Source of the DNA: Phoenicimicrobium sp964438695
Lineage (GTDB): Bacteria; Atribacterota; Phoenicimicrobiia; Phoenicimicrobiales; Phoenicimicrobiaceae
Direction: 5' to 3'
Assembly (NCBI GenBank): GCA_964438695.1
Contig: CAYTKP010000010.1
Coordinates: 1 to 27,087, forward strand
Length of the DNA stretch: 27,087 nt
Position numbers and translations under genes: made by a program
The notes under the pieces: generated by a model
The model's database searches: none
Seen by the model: the letters and a program-made list of their open reading frames with translations, nothing else
Told to the model about the DNA's origin: nothing
Shown here: positions 1 through 7,935 of the stretch, piece by piece
Position numbering within the stretch: the stretch's first letter is position 1
Layout of the letters: every line of letters starts with the position of its first letter

Positions 1-1
1 T

Positions 2-697
2 ACAGTAGATTTAGATCATGATAGATATGCCGGACCATCTTTATTGGGTGAATGGGTTTGCCAAATTATGAAAGATAAAGCCGGAGTTCAGGTTGCTATG
101 ACTAATGGTGGTGGACTTAGAACTAGTATCCCCGCAGGCCAGATTACTGCTGGTAAATTATATGAAGTTATGCCTTTTGACAACACCCTATATACTATGA
201 AATTATCCGGTGCAGACATAAAGGAAAATATTGAACATGGCATAATGAATGATGATATTGGTTGGATTCAGATTGCCGGGGTAAAAGTAACTTATGATCC
301 AAAGGCAGAAGCAGGTAATAGGATTGTCAGTATGGTGTTAGAAGATGGTACCCCTGTAGAGATGGATAAATATTATACTGTAGTAACTAATGATTTTATG
401 GCGACTGGTGGAGATAATTATAACTTTGATAATGCTATAGATAAAGTGGATACCTTTATTCCTATAAGAGATGCAATGATGGAAGCAGTCGAAAAAGCCG
501 GAGTTATTTCTCCTAAGAAACAAAATTGGTTATCTGAAGAGAAAGTTGGCAAGCTTTATGTGGTAGAAGTCGGTGATTCATTATGGGAGATTGCCCAAAA
601 ATTTGGAACAACTGTAGAAAAAATTCTTGCCGGTAATGAGATAGCTAATTCAAGGCTTATCAGACCCGGCCAGAAGATATTTATTCCTACCGATTAA
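2..697 (+). CDS. 5'-nucleotidase/UshA-type C-terminal domain with LysM tail (5' truncated by window)
   Basis: The frame is open to the left edge, so the true start and the N-terminal metallophosphatase domain lie outside the window; 231 residues are visible. The visible part matches the 5'-nucleotidase C-terminal substrate-binding domain (PF02872): an N-GGG-LR motif (TNGGGLRTSIPAG), a VMPFDNTLYTMKLSG stretch and a late TGGDNY motif that contributes to nucleoside stacking in this family. The last ~48 residues form a LysM peptidoglycan-binding domain (YVVEVGDSLWEIAQKFG ... NSRLIRPGQKIFIP). Enzymes of this family hydrolyse extracellular nucleotides or sugar nucleotides. The LysM tail suggests the enzyme is held on the cell wall outside the membrane. 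The stop codon is followed at once by a terminator, so this is the last gene of its transcript. The family call is firm; the substrate is not determined by what is visible. Confidence 0.88.
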   Translation, partial: TVDLDHDRYAGPSLLGEWVCQIMKDKAGVQVAMTNGGGLRTSIPAGQITAGKLYEVMPFDNTLYTMKLSGADIKENIEHGIMNDDIGWIQIAGVKVTYDPKAEAGNRIVSMVLEDGTPVEMDKYYTVVTNDFMATGGDNYNFDNAIDKVDTFIPIRDAMMEAVEKAGVISPKKQNWLSEEKVGKLYVVEVGDSLWEIAQKFGTTVEKILAGNEIANSRLIRPGQKIFIPTD

Positions 698-714
698 TAA
701 ATTAGAAAGTGGAA

Positions 715-751
715 AGAGGGTGGTGTTTTTAGCATGCCATCCTCTTTTTTT
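715..751 (+). terminator. Rho-independent terminator after the nucleotidase gene
   Basis: The left arm 715-725 pairs with 735-745, with three G-U pairs, around a 9-nt loop. It is followed by a run of seven T residues (745-751). It lies 18 bp after the stop codon. Confidence 0.8.
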
Positions 752-1021
752 GTTAAAAGATTATTCGGGAAATTTAAAGGTTAGAAGTTAAATTTAACTA
801 ATTCTCGATTACCTTTTTGCTTAAGAGTAAAGGGGGCAAAATGCAGAATAAAAATAAATAAATAAATACAAAATATTGTATTTTTAAAAAATTAATGTTA
901 AACTTTATATGGTAATTTTAACTTCCCTATTATCAGAATTACCATTATTACAGTAAATTAATTTGTCTCATAATAAAGGCTGAAATATTTTTAATTTACC
1001 TTCCAACCTTAATTGTTTGTT

Positions 1022-1050
1022 TTGCTTGATATTATTCACGAGAATAATAT
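1022..1050 (+). promoter_or_regulatory. Predicted sigma-70-type promoter for the Liv operon
   Basis: TTGCTT (1022-1027), a 17-bp spacer and TAATAT (1045-1050) make a near-consensus vegetative promoter. The predicted transcription start is near 1057, which leaves a leader of about 185 nt before the binding-protein start codon. Confidence 0.55.
1029..1050. promoter_or_regulatory. Perfect dyad overlapping the Liv promoter -10 (candidate operator)
   Basis: ATATTATTC (1029-1037), a 4-bp spacer and GAATAATAT (1042-1050) form a perfect 9-bp inverted repeat. It fills the spacer and the -10 hexamer of the predicted promoter, where a repressor would block RNA polymerase. The regulator is unknown. Confidence 0.45.
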
Positions 1051-1241
1051 ATAAGTTAAATATATTCTAAACAATATTTTACCTACACCTTTAGCTTAAG
1101 CAGTATATACACCACAAAATTTACCGAATTGACTAACTATCCTGATTTATAAAAAAAAGGGGGGATGTTAATTTTTAATTAAAAATATTGTATGTAAATA
1201 TTTTAAAATGAGTAAAAAAATTTTTGAGGAGGAAAAAAATA

Positions 1242-2381
1242 ATGAAAAAGTTTGGTTTAATTGTGGGACTTCTTGTATCATTCTTGCTGGTTTTTAGTTT
1301 GGTAATTGGTGCTGCTGAGGAAATTGTAATCGGGGTTTACGAACCAATGACTGGACCCTATGCTGCTGGTGGACAGATGACTATGGAAGGAGTAAATTTA
1401 GCTTTCGAGCAACAACCAACAGTTCTGGGTAAACCAATTAAAATGGTTTTGGTAGATAACAAAAGTGAAAAAGTAGAAGCAGCCAATGCGGTTGCTCGAT
1501 TGATAGAATTTGAAAAGGCTGTAGCCATAGTAGGGACCTATGGTAGTGCTTGTGCCATACCAGGAAGTGAAGTAGCTAACAAAGCAGGTGTTCCTATGAT
1601 GGGATGTTCTCCCACTAATCCTTTAGTAACTTTAGGAAAACCTTATGCCTTTAGGGCGTGTTTTATCGATCCTTTCCAGGGAGCAGTAATGGCTAACTTT
1701 GCGGTAAATAATCTTAAGGCTAAAACTGCTGTAGTTATTCAAGATATTGCTTCTGATTATGCGGTGGGGCTGTCCAATTTCTTCCGGGAAGCTTTTATCA
1801 AATTAACTGGCAATCCAAAATCTATTGTAGGGTTGATTTCTTATCAGACGGGGGACCAGGATTTTACTGCTCAGGTAACTTATGCAGCAAGCAAAAATCC
1901 CGATGTAGTCTTCGTCCCCGCAGGTTCATACGGGGATGCAGCTCTAATTATTAAACAAGGAAAAGAAATGGGAATTACCGCTAAATTCTTAGGAGGAGAT
2001 ACCTGGGAGGCACCAGAATTTATTGAAGTAGGCGGAGAAGCAGTCGAGGGGGGATATTTTAGTACCCACTTTGATGCCACAGCAGTTACCACTAAGGCTG
2101 CAGAAAAATTCTGTAAAGATTTTGAAGAAAAATATAAAAAAGCTCCCAGTGCTTTTGCTGCTTTAGGTTTCGATGCTTTTAATTTGGTAGTTGATGCTAT
2201 TAAGAGAGCAGGGTCAGCTGATCCCAAGGCAATTCGTGATGCCTTAGCAGAAACTAAGGATTACGAAGGGGTTACTGGGATGATTACCTTAGATTTCAAT
2301 GGAGACGCCACCAAAGATGCAATAATTAAGACTATTGAGAATGGGCAGTTTAAATATGTAGCCACCGTACGTCCTTTCTAA
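1242..2381 (+). CDS. livJ: Branched-chain amino-acid ABC transporter, substrate-binding protein
   Basis: A 379-residue periplasmic-binding-fold type I protein (Leu/Ile/Val-binding family, Peripla_BP_6). It starts with a signal peptide: MKKFG, a hydrophobic stretch to about residue 22, then GAAEE. The mature N-terminus IVIGVYEPMTGPYAAGG is the standard opening of the family and forms part of the ligand pocket. The ATG at 1242 is chosen over a TTG at 1224 because GAGGAGG (1226-1232) sits at ideal Shine-Dalgarno distance from the ATG. It captures the substrate outside the membrane and delivers it to the permease encoded downstream (3.4 kb of livH/M/G/F-like genes in the same direction). Substrate specificity, whether Leu/Ile/Val, another amino acid, or an amide or urea, cannot be read from the sequence alone. 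Confidence 0.92.
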   Translation: MKKFGLIVGLLVSFLLVFSLVIGAAEEIVIGVYEPMTGPYAAGGQMTMEGVNLAFEQQPTVLGKPIKMVLVDNKSEKVEAANAVARLIEFEKAVAIVGTYGSACAIPGSEVANKAGVPMMGCSPTNPLVTLGKPYAFRACFIDPFQGAVMANFAVNNLKAKTAVVIQDIASDYAVGLSNFFREAFIKLTGNPKSIVGLISYQTGDQDFTAQVTYAASKNPDVVFVPAGSYGDAALIIKQGKEMGITAKFLGGDTWEAPEFIEVGGEAVEGGYFSTHFDATAVTTKAAEKFCKDFEEKYKKAPSAFAALGFDAFNLVVDAIKRAGSADPKAIRDALAETKDYEGVTGMITLDFNGDATKDAIIKTIENGQFKYVATVRPF

Positions 2382-2422
2382 CTAATCCTTGAAGAATTAA
2401 AGGTAAAATAATATCTTTTTGT

Positions 2423-2463
2423 TAAGATTGAGGAGAAGGAAAGAACCCTTCTCTTCAATCTTA
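2423..2463 (+). terminator. Strong intercistronic hairpin between livJ and livH
   Basis: A 17-bp stem (2423-2439 with 2447-2463, one G-U pair) closes a 7-nt loop. Only a weak T-rich stretch follows (2461-2467), so it may act as a partial terminator or as a 3' mRNA-stabilising structure. Either would make binding protein more abundant than permease. It lies 41 bp after livJ. Confidence 0.65.
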
Positions 2464-2525
2464 ATTTAAATAACCATAAAATAAAAAAAGTAAGTTATAA
2501 ATAAAATTGACGATGGGATAAAATA

Positions 2526-3404
2526 ATGAGTTTAAATATTTTTTTACAGAATTTAAGTAATGGAATTTCCTTAGGTTGTTTATTTGCCCTTATTGCCATT
2601 GGATACACTATGGTTTATGGAGTTTTGCGTTTAATAAACTTTGCCCACGGGGATATATTTATGATGGCTACCTTTTTTGTTTTTTATGCTATGACCATAT
2701 TTTCTCTCCCCTGGGGAATAGCTTGCTTGGTAGCCATAGTATTAACTATGGTATTGGGTAGAACTGTAGAGAAGGTAGCTTATAAACCACTAAGGAATGC
2801 TCCTCGTGTATCTTCTTTGTGTTCGGCGATTGGAATGTCTTTTTTGTTAGAGAATTTTGCTATAGTCGTATTTGGAGGGAGACCAAAATCATTTTATCGT
2901 CCTGAGTTTTTTGCTAAAACCTTTGTTTTGGGAGAAGTTCGAGTTCCAGGAGTTAATTTTGTTACTCCTATCGTTTCTATAGTTTTTTTGTTAATATTAA
3001 GCTATATAGTCTATAGAACTAAGACGGGATTAGCTATGCGAGCTATTTCTAAAGACTTTGATACTGCTAGGTTAATGGGTATTAATTTAGATAGGACCAT
3101 TTCTTTTACTTTTATGATAGGTTCAGGGTTAGCTGCTGTGGGAGCAATACTATGGGCTTTACGTTATCCTCAAATCTGGCCCTTTATGGGAGTATTCCCG
3201 GGATGGAGGGCTTTTACTGCCGCTATTATCGGAGGAATTGGCAGTATTCGGGGAGCAATGTTAGGAGGTTTTCTGGTAGGCTTACTGACCATTATGATAG
3301 TAGCATTTTTGCCGGAATTAGCTGGATATAAAGATGCTTTTATTTTTGTAATTTTAATCTTTGTATTGTTATTCAAACCAGAAGGATTATTTGGAGAAGA
3401 ATAG
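2526..3404 (+). CDS. livH: Branched-chain amino-acid ABC transporter, permease LivH
   Basis: A 292-residue integral membrane protein of the LivH family (BPD_transp_2), close to the usual length of about 290-300. It is dominated by hydrophobic helices. The family signature GYTMVYGVLRLINFAHGDIFM (residues ~26-46) is at the N-terminus, and the cytoplasmic coupling-loop region TGLAMRAISKDFDTARLMGIN contacts the ATPase subunits. The C-terminal GGIGSIRGAMLGGFLVGL and FKPEGLFG motifs are typical of the family. The start is ATG with only a weak purine-rich ribosome site. It follows livJ after an intercistronic hairpin and precedes livM by 14 bp. It forms the transmembrane heterodimer with LivM. Confidence 0.93.
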   Translation: MSLNIFLQNLSNGISLGCLFALIAIGYTMVYGVLRLINFAHGDIFMMATFFVFYAMTIFSLPWGIACLVAIVLTMVLGRTVEKVAYKPLRNAPRVSSLCSAIGMSFLLENFAIVVFGGRPKSFYRPEFFAKTFVLGEVRVPGVNFVTPIVSIVFLLILSYIVYRTKTGLAMRAISKDFDTARLMGINLDRTISFTFMIGSGLAAVGAILWALRYPQIWPFMGVFPGWRAFTAAIIGGIGSIRGAMLGGFLVGLLTIMIVAFLPELAGYKDAFIFVILIFVLLFKPEGLFGEE

Positions 3405-3418
3405 GCAGGTATAGAAAA

Positions 3419-4480
3419 TTGAAGGAAAAAAAGAATGGTTACTTATTATTAAAGATTGCTAGTATTTTAATAGTAATTTTATTTATTTTTATTGCTCAAA
3501 GGAGTTTTGATACTTATATTATTAGAATTTTAAATTTGTGTGGTATATATGTTATTTTAGGAGTCAGTCTTAATTTGATAAATGGTTTTACTGGTCAGTT
3601 TTCTTTAGGGCATGCTGGGTTTATGGCTATCGGGGCTTATGTCTCTGCTCTTTTGTATATGTCTCCAGAGTTAAAAGAAGTAAATTATTTTATAACTCCA
3701 CTTATTTGGCCTTTAAGTGTTATTCAAGTTCCCTTTGTATTTTCCTTAATTATAGCAGGTTTGGTTTCAGCAGGTGTTGGTTTTTTAGTGGGTGCACCGT
3801 GCCTGCGTTTGAGAGGAGACTATCTAGCTATTGTCACTTTTGGATTTTCCGAAATAATAAGAGTTGTATTTTGCAATTTACAGAATATTACTAATGGACC
3901 ATTAGGATTAAAAGGATTACCCAGCTACACTAATTTGTGGTGGAGTTGGGGTATAGCTATCTTCGCTGTTTGGTTTATTAAAAATTTAATTAATAGTAGT
4001 TATGGTAGGGCATTAAAATCTATCCGCGAAGATGATGTAGCTGCTGAAGCAATGGGGATAAACCTATTTTACCATAAAGTATTATCTTTTGTTGTTGGAG
4101 CATTTTTTGCTGGTATTGGTGGGGCCCTCTTAGGTAGTTTAGTTATGACTATTGATCCCAATACTTTCAGTTTTTTTATGACTTTCCAGATAATAATAAT
4201 CGTTATTGTAGGAGGGTTGGGGAGTATAACTGGTACAGTAATAGTGGGTGCTTTGTTTGCTATACTGATGGAGGTATTAAGGTCAGTTGAATCACCAATG
4301 AGCCTTTTTGGATTAAATATACCTGGAATACCAGGAATGAGAATGCTTATCTTTGCTATTTTGTTAATGATAGTAGTTTTATTCTTTCATCAGGGACTTA
4401 TGGGAACCAGAGAATGGTCTTGGGAATGGTTATATTATAAGTTGACCCGAAATAAAAAAGATATAGAGGAAGGAAGTTAA
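3419..4480 (+). CDS. livM: Branched-chain amino-acid ABC transporter, permease LivM
   Basis: A 353-residue polytopic membrane protein and second permease half of the importer. It shows the LivM signature NLINGFTGQFSLGHAGFMAIGAY (residues ~56-78), the APCLRLRGDYLAIVTFGFSEIIR segment, the coupling loop YGRALKSIREDDVAAEAMGIN, and a C-terminal GGLGSITGTVIVGA stretch. The start is read as TTG at 3419, preceded by a modest GGCAGGT ribosome site; no ATG fits in frame near the conserved start. It lies 14 bp after livH and 7 bp before livG, so it is clearly co-transcribed. Function is inferred from family and operon context; the substrate is set by the binding protein. Confidence 0.92.
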   Translation: MKEKKNGYLLLKIASILIVILFIFIAQRSFDTYIIRILNLCGIYVILGVSLNLINGFTGQFSLGHAGFMAIGAYVSALLYMSPELKEVNYFITPLIWPLSVIQVPFVFSLIIAGLVSAGVGFLVGAPCLRLRGDYLAIVTFGFSEIIRVVFCNLQNITNGPLGLKGLPSYTNLWWSWGIAIFAVWFIKNLINSSYGRALKSIREDDVAAEAMGINLFYHKVLSFVVGAFFAGIGGALLGSLVMTIDPNTFSFFMTFQIIIIVIVGGLGSITGTVIVGALFAILMEVLRSVESPMSLFGLNIPGIPGMRMLIFAILLMIVVLFFHQGLMGTREWSWEWLYYKLTRNKKDIEEGS

Positions 4481-4487
4481 AGAAGAG

Positions 4488-5261
4488 ATGAGTATCTTAA
4501 AAGCAGATCATATTACTATTCAATTTGGGGGATTGACGGCTGTCTCTGATTTTTATTTAAATTTGCAGGAAGGAGAATTAGTAGGATTGATTGGTCCTAA
4601 TGGAGCAGGTAAAACTACAGTATTTAATATGCTAACTGGGGTATATAAACCTACTAAAGGAGAGATTTATTTTAATGGCCAGGAAATAACTAAAAAAAGC
4701 GTGGATAAAATTACTGCTTTAGGAATAGCCAGAACTTTTCAGAATATACGTTTATTTACTAATCTCTCAGTGATAGATAATGTAATGATAGGATGTCATC
4801 TACGAGTAAAGTCCCCAGTTTTGAGTGCGGTATTTTATTTACCACAATATTTGCAGGAAGAAAATTATATGAGGGAAGAAGCAGAAGAATTGTTAAAGGA
4901 AGTTAAGCTGGAGAAATTTAAAAATCATATAGCTGGTGGGCTTCCCTATGGAGAACAGAGGAAATTAGAAATTGCTCGAGCTTTAGCTACCCGTCCAAAA
5001 TTGTTACTTTTAGATGAACCAGCAGCAGGGATGAACCCTCAGGAAACCAAAAAATTAATGGCTTTTATTCTAAGGATTCAGGAAAAGTACAAACTAACTA
5101 TTATATTAATCGAACATGATATGAAAGTAGTAATGGGGATATGTAAGAGGATATTGGTGCTGGATTATGGAAAGACAATCGCCGAAGGAAATCCTGAAGA
5201 AATTCAACATAATCCAGAAGTGATTAAGGCTTATCTGGGGGTGGAAGCGCAATATGCTTAA
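4488..5261 (+). CDS. livG: Branched-chain amino-acid ABC transporter, ATPase LivG
   Basis: A 257-residue ATP-binding subunit. Walker A is GPNGAGKTT (residues 36-44). The signature is in the LivG-specific form LPYGEQRKLEIARAL in place of LSGGQ. Walker B is LLLLDEPAAGMNP, and an H-switch follows in IILIEHDM. The AAGMNP stretch after Walker B and the LPYGEQ signature separate LivG from LivF. It powers import at the cytoplasmic face as a heterodimer with LivF. It begins 7 bp after livM, and its end overlaps the livF start by 8 bp, a sign of translational coupling. Confidence 0.94.
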   Translation: MSILKADHITIQFGGLTAVSDFYLNLQEGELVGLIGPNGAGKTTVFNMLTGVYKPTKGEIYFNGQEITKKSVDKITALGIARTFQNIRLFTNLSVIDNVMIGCHLRVKSPVLSAVFYLPQYLQEENYMREEAEELLKEVKLEKFKNHIAGGLPYGEQRKLEIARALATRPKLLLLDEPAAGMNPQETKKLMAFILRIQEKYKLTIILIEHDMKVVMGICKRILVLDYGKTIAEGNPEEIQHNPEVIKAYLGVEAQYA

Positions 5262-5958
5262 AGTAGAGAATCTAAATGTATATTATGGTGGTATTCATGC
5301 TTTAAAAGGCATCTCTTTTGATGTTTCTAAAGGGAAAATTATTACTTTAATCGGGGCGAATGGAGCTGGCAAGAGTACTACTTTAAGAACTATCTGCTCT
5401 TTAGTTAGAGCTAAAGAAGGAAAAATTATATTTAAAGATAAGGATATAACTAATCTTTCTACTGACCAGATTGTCAAAATGGGGGCGGTATTAATTCCTG
5501 AGGGGAGAAGAATATTCCCCAATTTAACAGTCCAGGAAAATTTAGAATTAGGTGCTTTTGTCCGAGAGGATGAGGAGGAGATTATTAAAGATCAGGAATG
5601 GGTTTGTAAATTATTTCCTCGACTAAAGGAGAGACTGTGGCAAAAAGGTGGTACTTTATCGGGCGGGGAGCAACAGATGTTAGCCGTTGCTCGGGGATTG
5701 ATGTCTCGCCCTAAACTCTTAATGTTGGATGAACCGTCTTTGGGATTAGCCCCCTTATTGGTAAAAGAAATCTTCGAGATTATTCAGCGAATTCATCAGG
5801 AAGGGATGACTATACTTTTAATTGAGCAGAACGCCTTTGCTGCTTTGAAAATAGCTGATTATGCTTATGTGCTGGAGACCGGACGAATTGTTTTACAAGG
5901 TACTGGGGAAGAGCTTTTGCGGAATGAAGATGTAAGAAAAGCTTATTTAGGAGAATAA
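5254..5958 (+). CDS. livF: Branched-chain amino-acid ABC transporter, ATPase LivF
   Basis: A 234-residue second ATPase of the importer, the usual length for LivF. Walker A is GANGAGKST (residues 34-42), the signature is LSGGEQQMLAVARGL, and Walker B is LLMLDEPSLGLAP, with the LivF-typical SLGLAP. The H-switch region is changed to LLIEQNAF, which is normal in LivF. The ATG at 5254 lies inside the last codons of livG (8-bp overlap). It is the last gene of the operon. Its stop is only 2 bp from the stop of the convergent deacetylase gene, and no clear terminator is visible between them. Confidence 0.94.
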   Translation: MLKVENLNVYYGGIHALKGISFDVSKGKIITLIGANGAGKSTTLRTICSLVRAKEGKIIFKDKDITNLSTDQIVKMGAVLIPEGRRIFPNLTVQENLELGAFVREDEEEIIKDQEWVCKLFPRLKERLWQKGGTLSGGEQQMLAVARGLMSRPKLLMLDEPSLGLAPLLVKEIFEIIQRIHQEGMTILLIEQNAFAALKIADYAYVLETGRIVLQGTGEELLRNEDVRKAYLGE

Positions 5959-5960
5959 GA

Positions 5961-7097
5961 TCAATTTATAGTAATTAACCAGGATATTTTTCTGGTACAG
6001 TTAGCACTTTTATCATAAGCAGTAATATTAACAATATAGGATTTTTTAATTAAGGGCTTAAGAGGAGTATAGGAGATCTCTTGACTTGCTGGATTAAAAT
6101 TGAATCTTACTTTTGCTCCACCCAATTTCATAGTAAGACTTTTTTCATCAATATTGTTCTCTTCTAAAATTGCTCCAATTTTAACATATTGATCACTAAG
6201 AACTGCTCCATCAAAGGGAAAGATTTTAGAGCTTGAGATAGGTTGTTGGTTTAATATATCGATAAAAGAAATAAAGGAATAATTCCCATAGATAATTTGT
6301 CGATTCAGGGAGAAGAGATCAGTATTAAGGGTATTATTCATACTATTGGCATTGAAAATCCCTTCATAACTTGCCTGGATAACTAAACTTTTAATTATGG
6401 GGCTGTAAACTCCATAAGGATAAGCAAAGAATTTTACTTTATTTCCTATCTTGCTTTCTAAAATCTCTTTAGATAAGAAAATTTCTTTTTTAATTCTGGA
6501 GAGATATGTATCATAAGATTCGTTTTCTTTGTAATGAAGGAGATTACAATGGCTTAAGGTGTGAGAACCAATTTCTATATTATTTTTGGTCATCTCTCTA
6601 ATCTCTTCCCAGGTAAGGCTATAACGATTTCTTTCGATGAAATCGGTGTATAGAAAGAGAGTTGCTGGGAAGTTATATTTTTTCAAGATAGGATAGGCTA
6701 AAGTGTAAGTAGATTTAAAACCATCATCTATGGTGATTGCTACCGGTTTTGGCGGAAGTTGACCAGTTCTTAGTCTTTCAAGTAATTCTGAAAGAGAGAT
6801 TACCGAATAATTATGAGTAAATAAGTAGTTCATCTGCTCTTCGAAATCTTCGATATTCATCTTATAACTACTCCCTTCATCTTTAGTAAAATTATGATAG
6901 GTTAAAATAGGGATAATAGTTTCTTTTGCATAGATTATACAATTGGATTGATAAAGGTGATAACAAAATATTGAGGTGAATAAATAAAGAAATAATATAA
7001 AGATTAGTGACAAAATCTTGTTTTTGTGTACAATAAGACTATCGGGTGAGTAAATTCCTGTGAAGCCCCTATTCCTTTTGTTGTTTTTTAGACTCAT
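5961..7097 (-). CDS. Polysaccharide deacetylase (CE4/NodB) with C-terminal Ig-like domain, membrane-anchored
   Basis: A 378-residue protein with a basic cytoplasmic start, one transmembrane or signal-anchor segment (residues ~28-48), then a NodB-homology domain (~60-285). The motifs seen are TIDDGF (Asp124, Asp125), GSHTLSH with metal-ligand His179 and His183, and FAYPYG (~224-229) in the RxPY position. These enzymes remove N-acetyl groups from cell-wall or exopolysaccharide amino sugars outside the membrane. The last ~90 residues (FPFDGAVLSDQYVKIGAIL ... YTPLKPLIKKSYIVNITAYDKSAN) fit a bacterial Ig-like beta-sandwich, probably for carbohydrate or wall attachment; this second domain is my inference from pattern. 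It is convergent with livF. The ribosome site is weak. Substrate is unknown: peptidoglycan, poly-N-acetylglucosamine and chitin-like polymers are all possible. Confidence 0.85.
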   Translation of the reverse strand: MSLKNNKRNRGFTGIYSPDSLIVHKNKILSLIFILFLYLFTSIFCYHLYQSNCIIYAKETIIPILTYHNFTKDEGSSYKMNIEDFEEQMNYLFTHNYSVISLSELLERLRTGQLPPKPVAITIDDGFKSTYTLAYPILKKYNFPATLFLYTDFIERNRYSLTWEEIREMTKNNIEIGSHTLSHCNLLHYKENESYDTYLSRIKKEIFLSKEILESKIGNKVKFFAYPYGVYSPIIKSLVIQASYEGIFNANSMNNTLNTDLFSLNRQIIYGNYSFISFIDILNQQPISSSKIFPFDGAVLSDQYVKIGAILEENNIDEKSLTMKLGGAKVRFNFNPASQEISYTPLKPLIKKSYIVNITAYDKSANCTRKISWLITIN

Positions 7098-7175
7098 AAT
7101 AACTTTTTATAGATTTTTATTTTTCGTATAATTTGTTAATATCTTTAAATAATTATAACATATTATAAGTAGTTA

Positions 7176-7793
7176 TTAACCGAACTTATGAATTACCCAT
7201 TCTACTTTTCCAATCATATTAAAATCATCCGTTTCTCTTACTAAAATGGGGGGGTACTCTAAATTAGCACTCTGCAATATAATGTCTTTATTTTGCTTTG
7301 ATATTTTTTTTATGGAAATTTCGTTATTAAGTGAGATCAAGGCGACAATCCCGTTTTCTATTTTGCTTTGTTTTCTTAAAATTAAAATATCCCCTTCTTC
7401 AATTCCTTTATGGGTCATACTTTTGTCTTTTATTCTAATAGCAAAAAGATCTTTAGTGGGGAGACTTTCCAGTCCAGGTAGAAAAGCGCTATATCCTTCT
7501 ATATTTTCTGAAATTAAAAAGGGTTTTTCTATAGAAGTTATATTATATATGGGAATTTGTTTTAAATTATCTTCAGATTTCCCAGAAGGAAGGTAACCTA
7601 TAAGGCATAAAAGTTCTTCTGGTTTAACCTTATAAGCTGTAGCCAGTTTATTTAATATTTCTGCAGAAGGTTTTCTCTTATTCCTTTCAATTAAAGAGAT
7701 GTATGAGTTAGATATACCAGTTTTAACTTCTACTTGTTTAGTAGTAAGATTATTTTTTAGCCTCAGTTCTTTTAGATATGCCCCTATTCCCAT
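7176..7793 (-). CDS. XRE-family repressor with S24/LexA-type peptidase-like domain
   Basis: A 205-residue two-domain regulator. Residues 4-65 form a Cro/CI helix-turn-helix (LKELRLKNNLTTKQVEVKTG...YISLIERNKRKPSAEILNKLA). Residues ~110-203 match the LexA/CI S24 C-terminal domain, with the putative catalytic Ser125 (IKDKSMTHKGIEEGD) and Lys162 (EISIKK). No clear Ala-Gly or Cys-Gly cleavage dipeptide is seen in the linker, so self-cleavage is uncertain; it may sense a signal without cleavage. A GAGG ribosome site precedes the start. It is divergent from a small HTH gene, with operator-like dyads between them, an arrangement like a phage CI/Cro switch. No phage structural gene is nearby, so it may be a domesticated regulator or a chromosomal stress repressor. 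Confidence 0.85.
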   Translation of the reverse strand: MGIGAYLKELRLKNNLTTKQVEVKTGISNSYISLIERNKRKPSAEILNKLATAYKVKPEELLCLIGYLPSGKSEDNLKQIPIYNITSIEKPFLISENIEGYSAFLPGLESLPTKDLFAIRIKDKSMTHKGIEEGDILILRKQSKIENGIVALISLNNEISIKKISKQNKDIILQSANLEYPPILVRETDDFNMIGKVEWVIHKFG

Positions 7794-7818
7794 TAACCTT
7801 ACCTCAATATCGTTTTGT

Positions 7819-7860
7819 TTACAATTGTTATTATATATTATTTTTCTGATATAATTGTAA
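7819..7860. promoter_or_regulatory. Inverted pair of 10-bp sites bracketing the S24-repressor promoter
   Basis: TTACAATTGT (7819-7828) and ATAATTGTAA (7851-7860) are inverted copies matching at 9 of 10 positions. On the minus strand, a promoter-like TTTACA (7861-7856), 18-bp spacer and TATATA (7837-7832) lie across them, so one site covers the -35 and the other the predicted start. This suggests autoregulation of the S24-type repressor; the binding protein is inferred. Confidence 0.4.
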
Positions 7861-7887
7861 AAAAAGTAAAAATTATTTTAAAAATCA

Positions 7888-7917
7888 TTGACAAATGTAA
7901 TATGTCTTTGATATACT
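7888..7917 (+). promoter_or_regulatory. Sigma-70-type promoter for the small HTH gene
   Basis: A perfect TTGACA (7888-7893), an 18-bp spacer and TATACT (7912-7917) give the best consensus promoter in the window. The predicted start at about 7924 leaves a short leader of about 30 nt. Confidence 0.7.
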
Positions 7918-7935
7918 TTCTTACTAAAGTAAGAA
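7918..7935. promoter_or_regulatory. Candidate operator at the start site of the small HTH gene
   Basis: TTCTTAC (7918-7924), a 4-bp spacer and GTAAGAA (7929-7935) form a perfect 7-bp inverted repeat directly after the -10 hexamer, covering the predicted transcription start. This is a standard repressor position. The 12-mer CTAAAGTAAGAA that includes the right half recurs inside the gene at 8104-8115. Confidence 0.5.

Larger units (their letters stand above)
752..1241. other. 490-bp noncoding region upstream of the Liv operon, rich in dyads
   Basis: No convincing open reading frame was seen. The stretch is very AT-rich and holds several inverted repeats: a perfect 14-bp palindrome AGTTAAATTTAACT (786-799); TACAA/TTGTA arms (867-880); 9-bp perfect arms ATGGTAATT / AATTACCAT spaced by 19 bp (909-945); and the promoter-overlapping dyad at 1029-1050. 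The 11-mer AAATATTGTAT occurs twice (871-881 and 1183-1193). In such AT-rich DNA short dyads can arise by chance; the one at the promoter is the most credible. It presumably holds the control region of the downstream transporter operon. Confidence 0.5.

Noticed and set aside
1224..1241. livJ starting at TTG 1224
   Set aside because: The Shine-Dalgarno GAGGAGG lies inside this extension and serves the ATG at 1242, which begins a normal signal peptide.
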